Assembly (NCBI GenBank): GCA_965201115.1
Contig: OZ241745.1
Location: forward strand, 1,798,001 to 1,862,000
Reading direction: 5' to 3'
Length of the DNA: 64,000 nt
Origin: JANQOH01 sp965201115
GTDB taxonomy: Bacteria; Pseudomonadota; Alphaproteobacteria; UBA7887
Positions within the stretch are counted from its first letter, which is position 1. Every line of letters begins with the position of its first letter. This document shows positions 8,909 to 18,338 of the stretch, piece after piece. The notes below the pieces were generated by a model that saw nothing but the letters and a program-made list of their open reading frames with translations, did not search any database and was not told the origin of the DNA. Made by a program: the position numbers and the translations under genes.

Positions 8909-11201
8909 CCGGGGCCGCCGCCATGGATCGCTCGCGTATCGCCTCGTGCGCGGCGAAGGTCGCGAAGTTGACGATATCCGAGACCGTCGCGCCGAGGGGG
9001 ACGATCTGTACGGGCTTCTCGAGGCCGGCGAGCAGCGGGCCGACCAGCGTGCCGCCGCCGAGCTCATGCAGGAGCTTGGTCGAGATGTTCGCGCTGTGCA
9101 GCGCCGGCATGACGAGCACGTTCGCCGGGCCCGACAGGCGGCAGAACGGGTACAACTCGCGCAGCGCCGCGTTCAACGCGACGTCGGCGGCGATCTCGCC
9201 GTCGTATTCGAACTCCACGCCGCGCGCGTCGAGTATGTCCATGGCCTCGCGCACGCGCAGGCCGCGTTCGCGCCGCGGGTTTCCGTAGGTGGAGAACGAG
9301 AGCAGCGCGACGCGCGGCTCGTGCCCCATCTCGCGCGCCTTGGCGGCGGCCTGGCAGGCGATATCCGCCAGCTGTTCCGGCGTCGGCAACTCGGTCACGG
9401 TCGAATCGGCAATGAACACCGTGCGGTCGCCCGTCACCGCGATCGACAGGCCGATGGGGATCTCGCCCGGACGCGGGTCGAGCACGCGGGCGATGTCTTC
9501 CAGCGCGACGTAATAGCTGCGCGTCACGCCGGTCACCATCCCGTCGGCGTGGCCGTGCGCCACCATGCAGGCGCCGAACACGTTGCGATCCTGGTTCACG
9601 AGGCGCTGGCAGTCGCGATAGAGATAGCCCCGGCGCTGCAGGCGGCGGTAAAGAAAATCGGTGTAGGCGGCGTTGTGCCGGCTCAGGCGCGCATTGTGGA
9701 TCTCGAGGCCGGGGGGCTCGCGCAACCCGATGGCGGCCAGCGTCTCGTCGATGCGCGGTTCGCGGCCGAGCAGGATGGCGGCGCCGTAACCGGCGCCGCG
9801 CCACTGGATGGCGGCGCGCAGAACCTTTTCCTCCTCGCCTTCGGCGAACACCATGCGCACCGGGTTGGCCTGCACCTTGGCCTGGACGCGGTGCATGGCG
9901 GTGGCCGCGGGGTCGAGGCGGCCCGCGAGCTGGCGTCGATAGGCCCCGAAATCCTCGATGGGCCGCCCGGCCACGCCGGCGTCCATCGCCGCGCGCGCCA
10001 CCGCCGGCGGAACGCGCGAGATCAGGCGCGGGTCGAACGGCTTCGGGATGATGTAGTTCGGACCGTATTGCAGCCGCCGCGCCTCGTAGGCGGTCGCCAC
10101 TTCGTCGGGCACGTCCTCGCGCGCCAGCTCCGCAAGCGCGCGCGCCGCCGCGATCTTCATCTCGTCGTTGATCGTCGTCGCGCGCACGTCGAGCGCGCCG
10201 CGGAAAATGTACGGAAAACCCAAGACATTGTTGACCTGGTTCGGATAATCCGACCGGCCCGTGGCGACGATGGCGTCGTCGCGCACGGCGGCCACCGCCT
10301 CGGGCGCGATCTCCGGGTCCGGGTTCGCCATCGCGAACACGATCGGGCGCGGCGCCATCGACCGCACCATGTCCTGGGTCATGGCGCCCTTTATCGACAG
10401 GCCGAAGAACACGTCGGCCCCCGCCGCCGCCTCTTCCAGCGTGCGCAGCGGGGTATCGACCGCATGGGCGGATTTCCACTGGTTCATGCCCGCCTCGCGC
10501 CCGCGGTACACGACGCCGCGCGTGTCGCACAGAATGGCGTTTCCGTTGGGCATGCCCATGCGCTTGAGCAGTTCGAGGCAGGCGATCCCCGCCGCGCCGG
10601 CGCCGTTGCACACCAGGCGGGCGGTCTCCAGCGACCGCCCCGTCAGATGGAGCGCGTTGAGCAGCCCGGCCGCCGCGATGATCGCCGTGCCGTGCTGATC
10701 GTCGTGGAACACCGGGACGTCGAGGCGCTCGCGCAGGCGCTGCTCGATAACGAAGCACTCCGGCGCCTTGATGTCTTCCAGGTTGATGCCGCCCCAGCTC
10801 TTGCCGAGAAAGCGCACGCAATCGACGAACTCGTCGACGTCTTCGGTATCGACTTCCAGGTCGATGCCGTCGATGTCGGCGAAGCGCTTGAACAGGACCG
10901 ACTTGCCTTCCATCACGGGCTTCGACGCCAGCGCGCCGAGATTGCCCAGCCCGAGCACCGCCGTGCCGTTGGAAATCACCGCGACGATGTTGCCGCGCGA
11001 GGTGTAGTCGTAGGACGCCTCGGGCGCTTTCCGGATTTCGAGGCACGGCGCCGCGACGCCGGGAGAATAGGCGAGCGACAGGTCGTTCGCCGTGGTCAGC
11101 GGCTTGGTGGCCCGGATCTCGAGCTTGCCCGGCTTGCCCCGCGCGTGAAAGGCAAGCGCCTCCTCGGCGGTGATCTGCGTGATGACGGTGGGCTGGGGCA
11201 T
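8898..11201 (-). CDS. maeB: NADP-dependent malic enzyme with phosphotransacetylase-like domain
   Basis: A 767-residue MaeB-type enzyme that oxidatively decarboxylates malate to pyruvate with NADP. The malic domain covers about 1-160 (YSPGVAAPCLEI, GTAVLGLGNLGALASKPVMEGK), the NAD(P) domain about 165-410 (VCNGAGAAGIACLELL, FAMANPDPEIAPE), and a phosphate acetyl/butyryltransferase-like domain the rest (about 430-767), usually regulatory and lacking transferase activity. Size and order match the family. It heads the minus-strand run and overlaps phoR, which suggests but does not prove co-transcription with the pho genes. Confidence 0.95.
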   Translation of the reverse strand: MPQPTVITQITAEEALAFHARGKPGKLEIRATKPLTTANDLSLAYSPGVAAPCLEIRKAPEASYDYTSRGNIVAVISNGTAVLGLGNLGALASKPVMEGKSVLFKRFADIDGIDLEVDTEDVDEFVDCVRFLGKSWGGINLEDIKAPECFVIEQRLRERLDVPVFHDDQHGTAIIAAAGLLNALHLTGRSLETARLVCNGAGAAGIACLELLKRMGMPNGNAILCDTRGVVYRGREAGMNQWKSAHAVDTPLRTLEEAAAGADVFFGLSIKGAMTQDMVRSMAPRPIVFAMANPDPEIAPEAVAAVRDDAIVATGRSDYPNQVNNVLGFPYIFRGALDVRATTINDEMKIAAARALAELAREDVPDEVATAYEARRLQYGPNYIIPKPFDPRLISRVPPAVARAAMDAGVAGRPIEDFGAYRRQLAGRLDPAATAMHRVQAKVQANPVRMVFAEGEEEKVLRAAIQWRGAGYGAAILLGREPRIDETLAAIGLREPPGLEIHNARLSRHNAAYTDFLYRRLQRRGYLYRDCQRLVNQDRNVFGACMVAHGHADGMVTGVTRSYYVALEDIARVLDPRPGEIPIGLSIAVTGDRTVFIADSTVTELPTPEQLADIACQAAAKAREMGHEPRVALLSFSTYGNPRRERGLRVREAMDILDARGVEFEYDGEIAADVALNAALRELYPFCRLSGPANVLVMPALHSANISTKLLHELGGGTLVGPLLAGLEKPVQIVPLGATVSDIVNFATFAAHEAIRERSMAAAPGAD

Positions 11202-11418
11202 CGCCGTGTCTGCGTCCCGGGCGCTCCGTTCGGGGGCCGGCGGCGCACTCTAAAGACCGCCCGCAAATGCGTAAAGCGGCGCTTTCCGGGCGCTTGGGCC
11301 TCCTGCCGACGGCGCGCCGAGCATACGGCGCGCGCCGCGCATGTTGCAACGGCGCCGCTTCCGCCGCCACGATGCGCCGCGCGGCGCCGAAGCCGCCGAT
11401 AATCGCTTGCCGGGGACG
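11202..11418. other. Divergent intergenic region between maeB and a methyltransferase
   Basis: This 217-bp gap must hold the promoters of maeB (minus) and the methyltransferase (plus). It is very GC rich and I see no clear -35/-10 pair, operator or hairpin. An upstream in-frame ATG at 11341 could extend the methyltransferase by 26 residues, but the extension is a basic, arginine-rich stretch without similarity to the family. Confidence 0.4.
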
Positions 11419-12054
11419 ATGGCGGAGACAGGGCGGCGGGGCGGCCGCGCGGGCGCGGCGTGGCGGGCGTTCTACGACCGGACCCGCGGGCGGCCGCCGC
11501 GGCGCACGCTCGCGCTCGCCCTCGATCTCTTCGACGCCGCGCCGCCGGCGGCGCGGCGCGCGGTCGATCTCGGCTGCGGCGCCGGGCGCGACGCGATCGC
11601 CATGCTGGCGCGCGGCTGGCGCGTGCTCGCTATCGACGCCGAGCCCGCCGCCATCGCCGGCCTGCGCGCCCGCATCGCCGCGGCGCCGGGCCTCTGCCCG
11701 CCGGAGGCGCTGGAGACCCGCGTTGCGCGCTTCGAAAACGCCGCCCTGCCCCGGTGCGCGCTCGTCAACTCCGGTTTCGCGCTGCCGCTGGTTCGGCCGG
11801 CGCGCTTCGCCGCCCTGTGGCCGCGCCTGCTCGCCGCGCTGGAGCCCGGCGGCCGCATCGCCTGCCAGCTGTTCGGCGACCGCGATGGCTGGGCCGGCGA
11901 CCCGACGATTACATTCCACGCCCGCGCCGACGCCGAGGCCCTTCTGGCGCCGCTGCGCGTCGAACTGTTCGACGAAGAGGAAACCGACGCAACCGCCCCC
12001 CGCGGCGCGCGCAAGCACTGGCATTTGTTCCACATCGTCGCCCGCAAGCCATGA
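11419..12054 (+). CDS. Class I SAM-dependent methyltransferase (TehB/UbiE-like fold)
   Basis: A 211-residue Rossmann-fold methyltransferase. Motif I AVDLGCGAGRDAIAML and the acidic end of strand 2 (VLAIDAEPAA) bind SAM; the motif IV region is ALVNSGFALPLV, and GGRIACQLFGDRDGW follows. The spacing and the final HWHLFHIVARKP resemble TehB-like methyltransferases, but the substrate cannot be read from sequence. The ATG at 11419 is preferred over one at 11341 because the similarity begins after it and a GGGG-rich stretch precedes it. It converges on the HlyD-type gene. Confidence 0.8.
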   Translation: MAETGRRGGRAGAAWRAFYDRTRGRPPRRTLALALDLFDAAPPAARRAVDLGCGAGRDAIAMLARGWRVLAIDAEPAAIAGLRARIAAAPGLCPPEALETRVARFENAALPRCALVNSGFALPLVRPARFAALWPRLLAALEPGGRIACQLFGDRDGWAGDPTITFHARADAEALLAPLRVELFDEEETDATAPRGARKHWHLFHIVARKP

Positions 12055-12118
12055 ATGCCGTTGCGGAGCGCGGGCGCCGGCGTTCGAAGGCGCCGGCGAC
12101 GCTCCGGCTCCGGCGCGC

Positions 12119-13270
12119 TCAGGATCGGCCGGGCCGTTCGCCGTCGTCCGGCGGGCGGGCGGCGCCTTGCGCGAGGGCGGCGCCGTGGGGGGCGGTGCGC
12201 GTATCGACCGTCACCACCACCGACATGCCGGGGACCACGCGGCCCAGCAGCTCCGCCGGCACGGCGTAGTGGATTTTCACCGGAACGCGCTGCACCACCT
12301 TGACAAAATTGCCCGCGGCGTTTTGCGGCGGCAGCAGGCTGAATTCCGCCGCGCTGGCCGGCGCCAGGCTGTGGATCGTGCCGGTCAGCGCCGTGTCGGG
12401 GTAGGCGTCGATTTCGATCCGCGCCTCCTGGCCCGAACGCAGGCGCTCCAGCTGCGTTTCCTTGAAATTGGCCACGATATAGGTGTCGTAGAGCGGCACC
12501 ACGGCCATGGTGGGCCAGCCGGCCTCGGTGTACATGCCGGGCTCCACGCGCAGATTGCCGATTACCCCGTCCAGCGGCGAGACCACGACCGTGTCGGTGA
12601 GCGCGATCTCGGCCGAGTCGAGCGCCGAAGCCGCCTGCGCCGCCAGGGCGCGCAAGCGATCGATCTCGCGCTCGAGCCGCCGGATTTCGCTGTCGAAAAC
12701 GGGGAGGCGCTCGCGCGCCGCCGCAAGTTCGGCGTCCGCATGCGCCACGTCGGCGACCGCGGTGCGGCGCGCGGTGACGACCGCCTCGTATTTTTGGCGG
12801 CTGCCCGTTTGGCGCTCGAGCAATTCGCGGTAGCGCTCCACCTCGCGCCCGGCCTGGTCGGCGCGCGCCCGCGCGGCCTCCGCCCGCGCCGCCGCCTTCG
12901 CGATCAGCGATTGCTGCAGCCGCCGCTGCGCGCTGACGTTTTCCACCGTCGCGAGACCGATCTCCACGTCGGCTTCCGCCGCGCGCAGCTCCGCCCGCGC
13001 CGCATCGACCGCCGCCTCGAAGCGATCGCCGCGAATGGTGAACAGCGGTTCGCCGGCGCGCACGGTCTGGTGCGACGAGACGTGGATTTCCTCGATATAA
13101 CCGTCGATCAGGCTGGCGATCATCGCCGTGTTGCCGCGCACATAGGCGTTGTCGGTGGACACCACGAGCTGGCGCAGCTCCCACCAGTTCACGCCGTAAG
13201 CGCCGCCGGCCAGCGCGAGCCCCGCGAAGCCGACGCCGAACGCCGTGGTTCGCAATTTCCGGATGCCCAT
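12119..13270 (-). CDS. HlyD/EmrA-type membrane fusion protein
   Basis: A 383-residue periplasmic adaptor anchored by one N-terminal membrane helix (about 10-28). The biotinyl-lipoyl halves flank a long helical hairpin: VVSTDNAYVRGNTAMIASLI and GYIEEIHVSSHQTVRAGEPL near 36-77, coiled coil about 85-210, then TVVVSPLDGVIGNLRVEPGM, and a beta barrel with YIVANFKETQLERLRSGQ. This matches EmrA-like drug-efflux adaptors. No MFS or ABC partner is adjacent, which is unusual. The ATG at 13270 was chosen; one at 13297 would add nine residues. Confidence 0.88.
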   Translation of the reverse strand: MGIRKLRTTAFGVGFAGLALAGGAYGVNWWELRQLVVSTDNAYVRGNTAMIASLIDGYIEEIHVSSHQTVRAGEPLFTIRGDRFEAAVDAARAELRAAEADVEIGLATVENVSAQRRLQQSLIAKAAARAEAARARADQAGREVERYRELLERQTGSRQKYEAVVTARRTAVADVAHADAELAAARERLPVFDSEIRRLEREIDRLRALAAQAASALDSAEIALTDTVVVSPLDGVIGNLRVEPGMYTEAGWPTMAVVPLYDTYIVANFKETQLERLRSGQEARIEIDAYPDTALTGTIHSLAPASAAEFSLLPPQNAAGNFVKVVQRVPVKIHYAVPAELLGRVVPGMSVVVTVDTRTAPHGAALAQGAARPPDDGERPGRS

Positions 13271-13436
13271 CGCCGCAAGCGCTCCGCGCGGAAACATTCC
13301 CGATTGCCGACGAGGGTTAACATGGACCGCGCGAGGCTTGCGCGCAACGCCAGTCATGCAATGCAGCTGTGCAAAAACCGTATGGCCGCGGCGCGCTATA
13401 CTGGGCCGCGGCGCGGCGGACGGGGAGAGCGGAGCC

Positions 13437-14285
13437 ATGACGGCGATCTTCGACGACTCCGGCGGCGCGGCCGTCGAGGCGCTGGCCGCGCTTGTACCCG
13501 ACGGCGCCTCGGTCGTATCGCCGACCGACCGCAACGGCGCGCCGATGGCGGCGACCTTCGCGCTGCTGCGCCGCGGCGCGCGCGGCCTGCGGCTCGTCGG
13601 CGGCCCGACAAGCGGCCTGCAGGCCGAGTTGCTGATCGGCGCCGGCGCGGCGAGCGAAATCGAGACCGCCGCGGTGACGCTCGGCGAATACGGCGCCGCG
13701 CCGCGCTTTCGCGCCGCCGTCGAGGCGGGGCGCATCGCGGTGCGCGATACGACATGCCCGGCGCTGCACGCCGGCTTGCAGGCGGCGGAAAAGGGAGTCC
13801 CTTTCATGCCCCTGCGCGGGCTGATCGGCTCCGACCTGCTCCGGGCGCGCCCCGACTGGCGGGTTATCGACAACCCGTTCGCCGGGGACGCGGACCCCGT
13901 CGCGCTGCTGCCCGCGCTCCGGCCCGACATTGCGCTCATCCACGCGCCGCGCGCCGACCGGCATGGCAATGCCTGGATCGGCATGAGGCGCGAGGCGATG
14001 ACGATGGCGCACGCCGCGCGGCGCACGCTGGTTACCGTGGAGACTTTCGTCGAAGGCGATCTGTTCGACGATCCGGACGCGGCGCCGGGAACGCTGTCGT
14101 CGCTTTATGTAGAGGCGGTCGCCGCGGCGCCGGGCGGGGCGTGGCCGGTAGGTCTCGGCGCGCTGTATCCGCCCGACGACGCGGCGCTGCGCGCCTATTG
14201 CGCGGCGGCGGCGACCGAAGCGGGCTTCGCGCGCGCGCTGGCCGCGCTTCTCGATCCGCCGCGCGCCCGCGCCGCCGCCGCGTGA
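13437..14285 (+). CDS. CoA-transferase family protein, alpha subunit
   Basis: A 282-residue protein of CoA-transferase family I, subunit A type (glutaconate CoA-transferase/IpdA-like). Recognisable parts are LVPDGASVVSPTD, a glycine-rich ARGLRLVGGPTSGLQAELLI segment, and RPDIALIHAPRADRHGNAWI with the DRHGN signature typical of this family. It would act with the next gene as a heterodimer moving CoA between acids; the substrate is unknown. The ATG at 13437 follows a GGGAG-type ribosome site, and the stop overlaps the beta subunit (GTGA). Confidence 0.82.
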   Translation: MTAIFDDSGGAAVEALAALVPDGASVVSPTDRNGAPMAATFALLRRGARGLRLVGGPTSGLQAELLIGAGAASEIETAAVTLGEYGAAPRFRAAVEAGRIAVRDTTCPALHAGLQAAEKGVPFMPLRGLIGSDLLRARPDWRVIDNPFAGDADPVALLPALRPDIALIHAPRADRHGNAWIGMRREAMTMAHAARRTLVTVETFVEGDLFDDPDAAPGTLSSLYVEAVAAAPGGAWPVGLGALYPPDDAALRAYCAAAATEAGFARALAALLDPPRARAAAA

Positions 14286-15028
14286 GCGCCGCGGCGCCCG
14301 CCTGGAGCCCGCGCGAACTCCTCGCCGTTGCGCTTTCGCGGCGCCTGCCGGAGCGCGGGCACGTCGTGGTCGGCGCGGTGTCGCCGGTTCCGGCGGCGGC
14401 GGCGCTGTTGGCGGAGCGCCGCGCGGGCGGCGGGCTGCGCGTGAGCATTCTCGGCGCGCCGCGGCATTTCCGCTTCAGCGACGGCGGGCGCGAATTGTTC
14501 GACGCCGCCGGGCAGGGCCGCATCGACGCCTTCTTCCTGAGCGGCGGCCAAATCGACGGACGCGCCAACATCAACCTCGTCGGCGCGGGCGGGCGCTATC
14601 CGCGTGTTGGGGCGCGCTTCCCCGGCTCGTTCGGCTCGGCGTACATGTACTACGTCGTGCCGAAGGTCATCCTGTTTCGCGAGGAGCACACGCCGCGCGT
14701 TCTCGTAAGGCGCGTCGATTTCGTCAGTGCGCCGGGGGTAAGCCCGCCGGGCGTCTATCGCCCCGGCGGCCCTGCGGCGCTGGTCACGGGGCGCGCGGCG
14801 TTTGCGTTCGACCGCGGCGCGGCGCGCTTCGCGCTCGACAGCGTCCACCCGGGGGAAACGGTCGAATCGGTGCGCGCGGCGACGGGCTTCGATTTCGCGG
14901 CGCCGCCCGGCGCGGGCGAAACCCCGCCGCCCGGCGCGGAAGCGCTGGCCGAACTGCGCGGCCCGGTGCGCGAGGCGCTGGCGCCGATCTACCCCGCTTT
15001 CGCCGCAACGCTGCGCCCGCCGCGGTAG
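14282..15028 (+). CDS. CoA-transferase family protein, beta subunit
   Basis: A 248-residue subunit B of CoA-transferase family I. It starts with GTG at 14282 overlapping the alpha-subunit stop, so the two are translationally coupled. Segments such as ELLAVALSRRLPERGHVVVG, FFLSGGQIDGRANINLVG and FPGSFGSAYMYYVVPKVILF fit the glutaconate/IpdB-like branch, where the SG(G/A)QID motif is near the active site. The usual catalytic glutamate of subunit B is not obvious here, as in IpdB-like members. The pair probably works in degradation of an acyl or ring-derived CoA ester. Confidence 0.8.
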   Translation: MSAAAPAWSPRELLAVALSRRLPERGHVVVGAVSPVPAAAALLAERRAGGGLRVSILGAPRHFRFSDGGRELFDAAGQGRIDAFFLSGGQIDGRANINLVGAGGRYPRVGARFPGSFGSAYMYYVVPKVILFREEHTPRVLVRRVDFVSAPGVSPPGVYRPGGPAALVTGRAAFAFDRGAARFALDSVHPGETVESVRAATGFDFAAPPGAGETPPPGAEALAELRGPVREALAPIYPAFAATLRPPR

Positions 15029-15059
15029 CGCCGAACCGCCGCGGAAAACAGGGAGCGCC

Positions 15060-15542
15060 ATGACCGCCCGCAAGACGCTGTTTCTGTCGAACGCCTACGG
15101 TTTCTCCGCGCAGCAGCGCGCGGGGCCGCTGGCGGCGCTCGCCGCCGCGCTGGAGGCCGCCGGCGCCGAGGTGTGGGAGCCGTTCGCGCGCAACAACCAG
15201 GACCCGCGCGCGCGGCCCGGCTGGGCGTGGCGCATCGGCCAGGCCGATTTCCGCGACGTGCGCGAGGCCGACGGCCTGTTCGCCGTCGTGAACGGCTGCC
15301 CGCCCGACGAAGGCGTGATGGTCGAGCTCGGCATGGCCATCGCCTTGCGCAAGCCCGTCTTCCTGTTCCGCGACGACTGGCGCCGCAGCGCCGATTGCGA
15401 GGAATACCCCCTGAACCTGATGATCTTCACCGGCCTGCCCGAGGTCGGCTGGCAGGCGTACTACTACCGCTCGCTCGACGAAATCCCCGACCCCGGCAAG
15501 GCGCTCGCCGAATGGCTTCGCGGCGCGGACGCATCTGCGTGA
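15060..15542 (+). CDS. Nucleoside 2-deoxyribosyltransferase
   Basis: A 160-residue protein of the nucleoside 2-deoxyribosyltransferase family, which exchanges or removes bases from deoxyribonucleosides. Evidence is the N-terminal TLFLSNAYGFS strand, the DVREADGLFAVVNGCPPDEG segment with an acidic residue ahead of the substrate pocket, and GVMVELGMAIALRKPVFLFR, the family's E(x)G(x)A helix. The ATG at 15060 follows CAGGGAG. It lies 31 bp after the CoA-transferase genes on the same strand and may be their co-transcribed neighbour. Confidence 0.8.
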   Translation: MTARKTLFLSNAYGFSAQQRAGPLAALAAALEAAGAEVWEPFARNNQDPRARPGWAWRIGQADFRDVREADGLFAVVNGCPPDEGVMVELGMAIALRKPVFLFRDDWRRSADCEEYPLNLMIFTGLPEVGWQAYYYRSLDEIPDPGKALAEWLRGADASA

Positions 15543-15822
15543 CGAACGGCCAACGGGGGCCGCGCCGCGGCAGCCCGGCCGCGGGTGTCGAAACGCGCAT
15601 GAACGCCCAATCCCCCGACCGGCGACAAACCCGGCAAACACAGTGTATCGTCCGACATGGCCGGCTGGAACTCCAGGGGCGTGAAAACGATGCGAGCTCG
15701 CAACCGCATTCGTACAACACGCCAACTGCTTGGCGAATAATCCGGGGGTACGGCGGCGGCGAGGGACCGGGCGGCCATTCGATCCCGGCCGGCGTCTTCC
15801 GGATGCCGGCGCGCCGGGGCCG
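15543..15822. other. Convergent intergenic region
   Basis: This 280-bp stretch lies between the ends of the deoxyribosyltransferase (plus) and the Orc1-like ATPase (minus). I see no gene or copy of the palindromic repeat in it. GC drops towards the right side, which may mark the edge of a foreign insertion carrying the ATPase. Confidence 0.4.
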
Positions 15823-17082
15823 TTACCCTCCGGGCCCGTTGTTCCGGGCGAGGCGGGATATCCTGCTCTCCGAGACCATCCCGTCCGCTATTCCTTTCAG
15901 GGTAACATAGGGTTGCAGGAGCGGGTTTATGAAGCGGTAGCGATACCGCCGATTTTGCCCCTGTTTCTGGAGAACCGGCCCGCGCGCCGCGCTTGTAAAG
16001 CTGTTCAGATGTCTGGAATAGCTCGATATATCGCACGGCCGCTTCATTATGGCGCTCATGGGGCCGCGGACCGCGGCGGCGGTGAAATAGCCGTGCGAAT
16101 CGTTGGGCGCCAGGGCCGACGCCAAAAGGACCTGCCCGAAACGGCTGTCCGTTCTCGGGCTTGCCGTGGCTTGGCTGTACAGATTCCGAATCGACAACTG
16201 GCTTTCGTGCAGAGCTCCGTTTATCGCTTCCTTGATGTCTGCTGGCTCGACCTCCAGCGACTCGCGGGCAAGCGCCGCCTGGGCGGCATGCAGACCCAAC
16301 AGGTGCGCGTAGTGCGGGAGCCCGTGCGACAGGCGCGATATCCGTCGCAGCGTCTCGTCCTTTATCGACATGCCCAGGGCCCGCGTCAGGCGTTTCACGA
16401 TAATCTCGTCGATCTCTTCCATCGACATGCGCGGCATCCGGATTTGAGCCAGGGATCGCTCCACGGATTGGTGATGATCGATCAGCCGGTCCACCGAGTC
16501 CGCGACGCCGACCGGTATAATCGTTGCGTTAACGGATCGATCCGACAGCAATTTTATCGTGTCGGAAAAGAGACCGGTCTGATCCCGGCGCATTCGATCG
16601 AATTCATCGACAACGATTATCATTGCCCGGGATTCGACGATTGGCGACAAAACCCGCCTGACGGTTTCCGGCGAGGTTCCGTTCTCCAGGTAATCCGACA
16701 AGGCCGAGGCGACGGTTTCCGTTTCCGACGCGAAACCTATCCGTTGCTTGTCCTCGGAAACGGCAATGTTGGAGAATATCTTTCTCCACACGGACGCAAA
16801 CGTATCGTTTGCGTCGCAGCTGACAAGGACCACAGGAATGCCCCCGGCGCCGCCGAAATGTTCGATCAACGGTTGCAGAACATTGACCAGCGACGTTTTG
16901 CCGACGCCGCGCTCGCCGTACAGCACGGCGTGCTGCCCCCGCCGGGCGCAGGCGGTCAGTATTTCCTTGAATTGATTCAATCGGCCGGCAAGCAGATCCA
17001 GCGAGTCGATGGGCGCCGAGGGGCTGAACACCGTGTTCGCCCGAAGCGACAGCCGATCGTATTCCGGGAGCTCCGCCGCCAT
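15823..17082 (-). CDS. Orc1/Cdc6-like AAA+ ATPase of unknown role
   Basis: A 419-residue AAA+ protein. Walker A is YGERGVGKTS (about 53-62), Walker B is MIIVVDEFDRM (about 154-164), and sensor-like NATIIPVGVADSVDRLI follows; a helical lid (LSHGLPHYAHLLGLHAAQAA) and a winged-helix-like C-terminus resemble the Orc1/Cdc6 or TniB/MoxR-like stand-alone ATPases seen on mobile elements. Base composition is clearly lower in GC than both neighbours, suggesting horizontal acquisition. No transposase, integrase or toxin partner is adjacent. The function is not known. Confidence 0.75.
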   Translation of the reverse strand: MAAELPEYDRLSLRANTVFSPSAPIDSLDLLAGRLNQFKEILTACARRGQHAVLYGERGVGKTSLVNVLQPLIEHFGGAGGIPVVLVSCDANDTFASVWRKIFSNIAVSEDKQRIGFASETETVASALSDYLENGTSPETVRRVLSPIVESRAMIIVVDEFDRMRRDQTGLFSDTIKLLSDRSVNATIIPVGVADSVDRLIDHHQSVERSLAQIRMPRMSMEEIDEIIVKRLTRALGMSIKDETLRRISRLSHGLPHYAHLLGLHAAQAALARESLEVEPADIKEAINGALHESQLSIRNLYSQATASPRTDSRFGQVLLASALAPNDSHGYFTAAAVRGPMSAIMKRPCDISSYSRHLNSFTSAARGPVLQKQGQNRRYRYRFINPLLQPYVTLKGIADGMVSESRISRLARNNGPGG

Positions 17083-17164
17083 GTCCGGTTGCTTTTCGAT
17101 CCCGCCGCGCCCGGACCGCCGGGCGGGCAGTCGAGCCGATTCGCGGCGCCGCGGGCGCGCGCGC

Positions 17165-18277
17165 CTATTCCGCCGCCACCTTCGTTTCCGACGCCTCGAC
17201 GCGGGGGGCGACCTCGCGGATGGTGAGCTCCATCGAGCGCATGGCGTTGGCCGCCGGCATGCCGCCCAGATTGGGCCACAGCACGAACTCCGTAATGCCC
17301 AGACGGTCGCGCAAATTGCACAGTTTCTCGGCGCAGACCGCGGGCTCGTCGGCGATGGCGGCGCCGTGTTCGTACAGTTTCTCGAACGACAGATAGCCGC
17401 CCGACAGCGTCTTGCGGCTCTCGGCCATGGTGAGTTCGTAGCCCTTCACCACCTCGGGCTGCCCGGCGACCGATTTCTGGTTGCGCGTCACCTTGGCGTA
17501 AAACCACTCCACGCGCTCGCCGAAGGTTTCCCGCGCCTCCGCGCCGTCCTCCGCCGCGTAGTACGGCAGCAGCATCATGCGTTCGCCGCCTTTCGGGTCG
17601 AGCCCGCGCGCGGCGCGTTCGTCTTCGTAGGCGCGGATGCTTTCCGCCAGCCGGTCGACCCACCGCTCGCGATAGGTGCGGTAGCTGAACGGCGAGGCGA
17701 TTTGCAGGTTGCAGCCCATGCGCGCCGCGGTGCGGAAGCTTTCCGGCGAGATGCAAGCCTGATAGATCGGCGGGTGGGGCTTCTGCGCGGGTTTCGGCAG
17801 CACTTCCACGGGTTCGGGGATGGTCCAGAACCTGCCCTTGTGCGCGATCTTCTCCCCGGTCCAGGCGCGGATCACGATGTCGAGGCCTTCGTCGTACATG
17901 GCGCGGCTGTCTTCCATCGGCAGGCCGAGGCCGAGGAACTCGTGCGGCTGATACGCCCGTCCGGCGCCGAACAGCAGCCGCCCGTGCGACAGCACGTCCA
18001 CCAGCGCGAAATCCGACGCCGTGCGCAGCGGGTGGTTGAACGGGATCACGACCACCGCCGTGCCGATGGCGATGCGGCTCGTGCGCGCGGCGACGGCGGC
18101 GGCATAGACCTGCGTCGAGGTCACCACGCCGTAGTTCGAGAACAGATGCTCGGCGAGCCAGACCGTGTCGTATCCCAGTTCTTCCGCGCGCTGGAAATAC
18201 GCCATGTCGCTGTCGAACGACTCGGTCGTGCGTTCGGAATCGGGGATCTGGCTCAGGCTGAAAACGCCCCACTTCAT
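17165..18277 (-). CDS. LLM class flavin-dependent (luciferase-like) oxidoreductase
   Basis: A 370-residue TIM-barrel monooxygenase-type protein. The N-terminus EELGYDTVWLAEHLFSNYG, the TSRIAIGTAVVVIPFNHPLR strand and DVLSHGRLLFGAGRAYQPHEF are hallmarks of bacterial-luciferase relatives that use FMNH2 or F420H2. The active-site-like PHPPIYQACISPESFRTAA segment is also present. The substrate cannot be told from sequence. It is a single gene on the minus strand, 61 bp upstream of the DUF3429 gene end, and a paralogous family member occurs at 20417. Confidence 0.88.
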   Translation of the reverse strand: MKWGVFSLSQIPDSERTTESFDSDMAYFQRAEELGYDTVWLAEHLFSNYGVVTSTQVYAAAVAARTSRIAIGTAVVVIPFNHPLRTASDFALVDVLSHGRLLFGAGRAYQPHEFLGLGLPMEDSRAMYDEGLDIVIRAWTGEKIAHKGRFWTIPEPVEVLPKPAQKPHPPIYQACISPESFRTAARMGCNLQIASPFSYRTYRERWVDRLAESIRAYEDERAARGLDPKGGERMMLLPYYAAEDGAEARETFGERVEWFYAKVTRNQKSVAGQPEVVKGYELTMAESRKTLSGGYLSFEKLYEHGAAIADEPAVCAEKLCNLRDRLGITEFVLWPNLGGMPAANAMRSMELTIREVAPRVEASETKVAAE

Positions 18278-18338
18278 GACGGCCTCCCTGTTCGGCGTTG
18301 CGGCGCCACTATACCCGCCCGCGGCGGCGCGCGCATCG

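Noticed and set aside
9064..12033. Large minus-strand open frame across maeB and the methyltransferase
   Set aside because: It overlaps two well-supported genes in other frames; its translation is Arg-rich with no motif.
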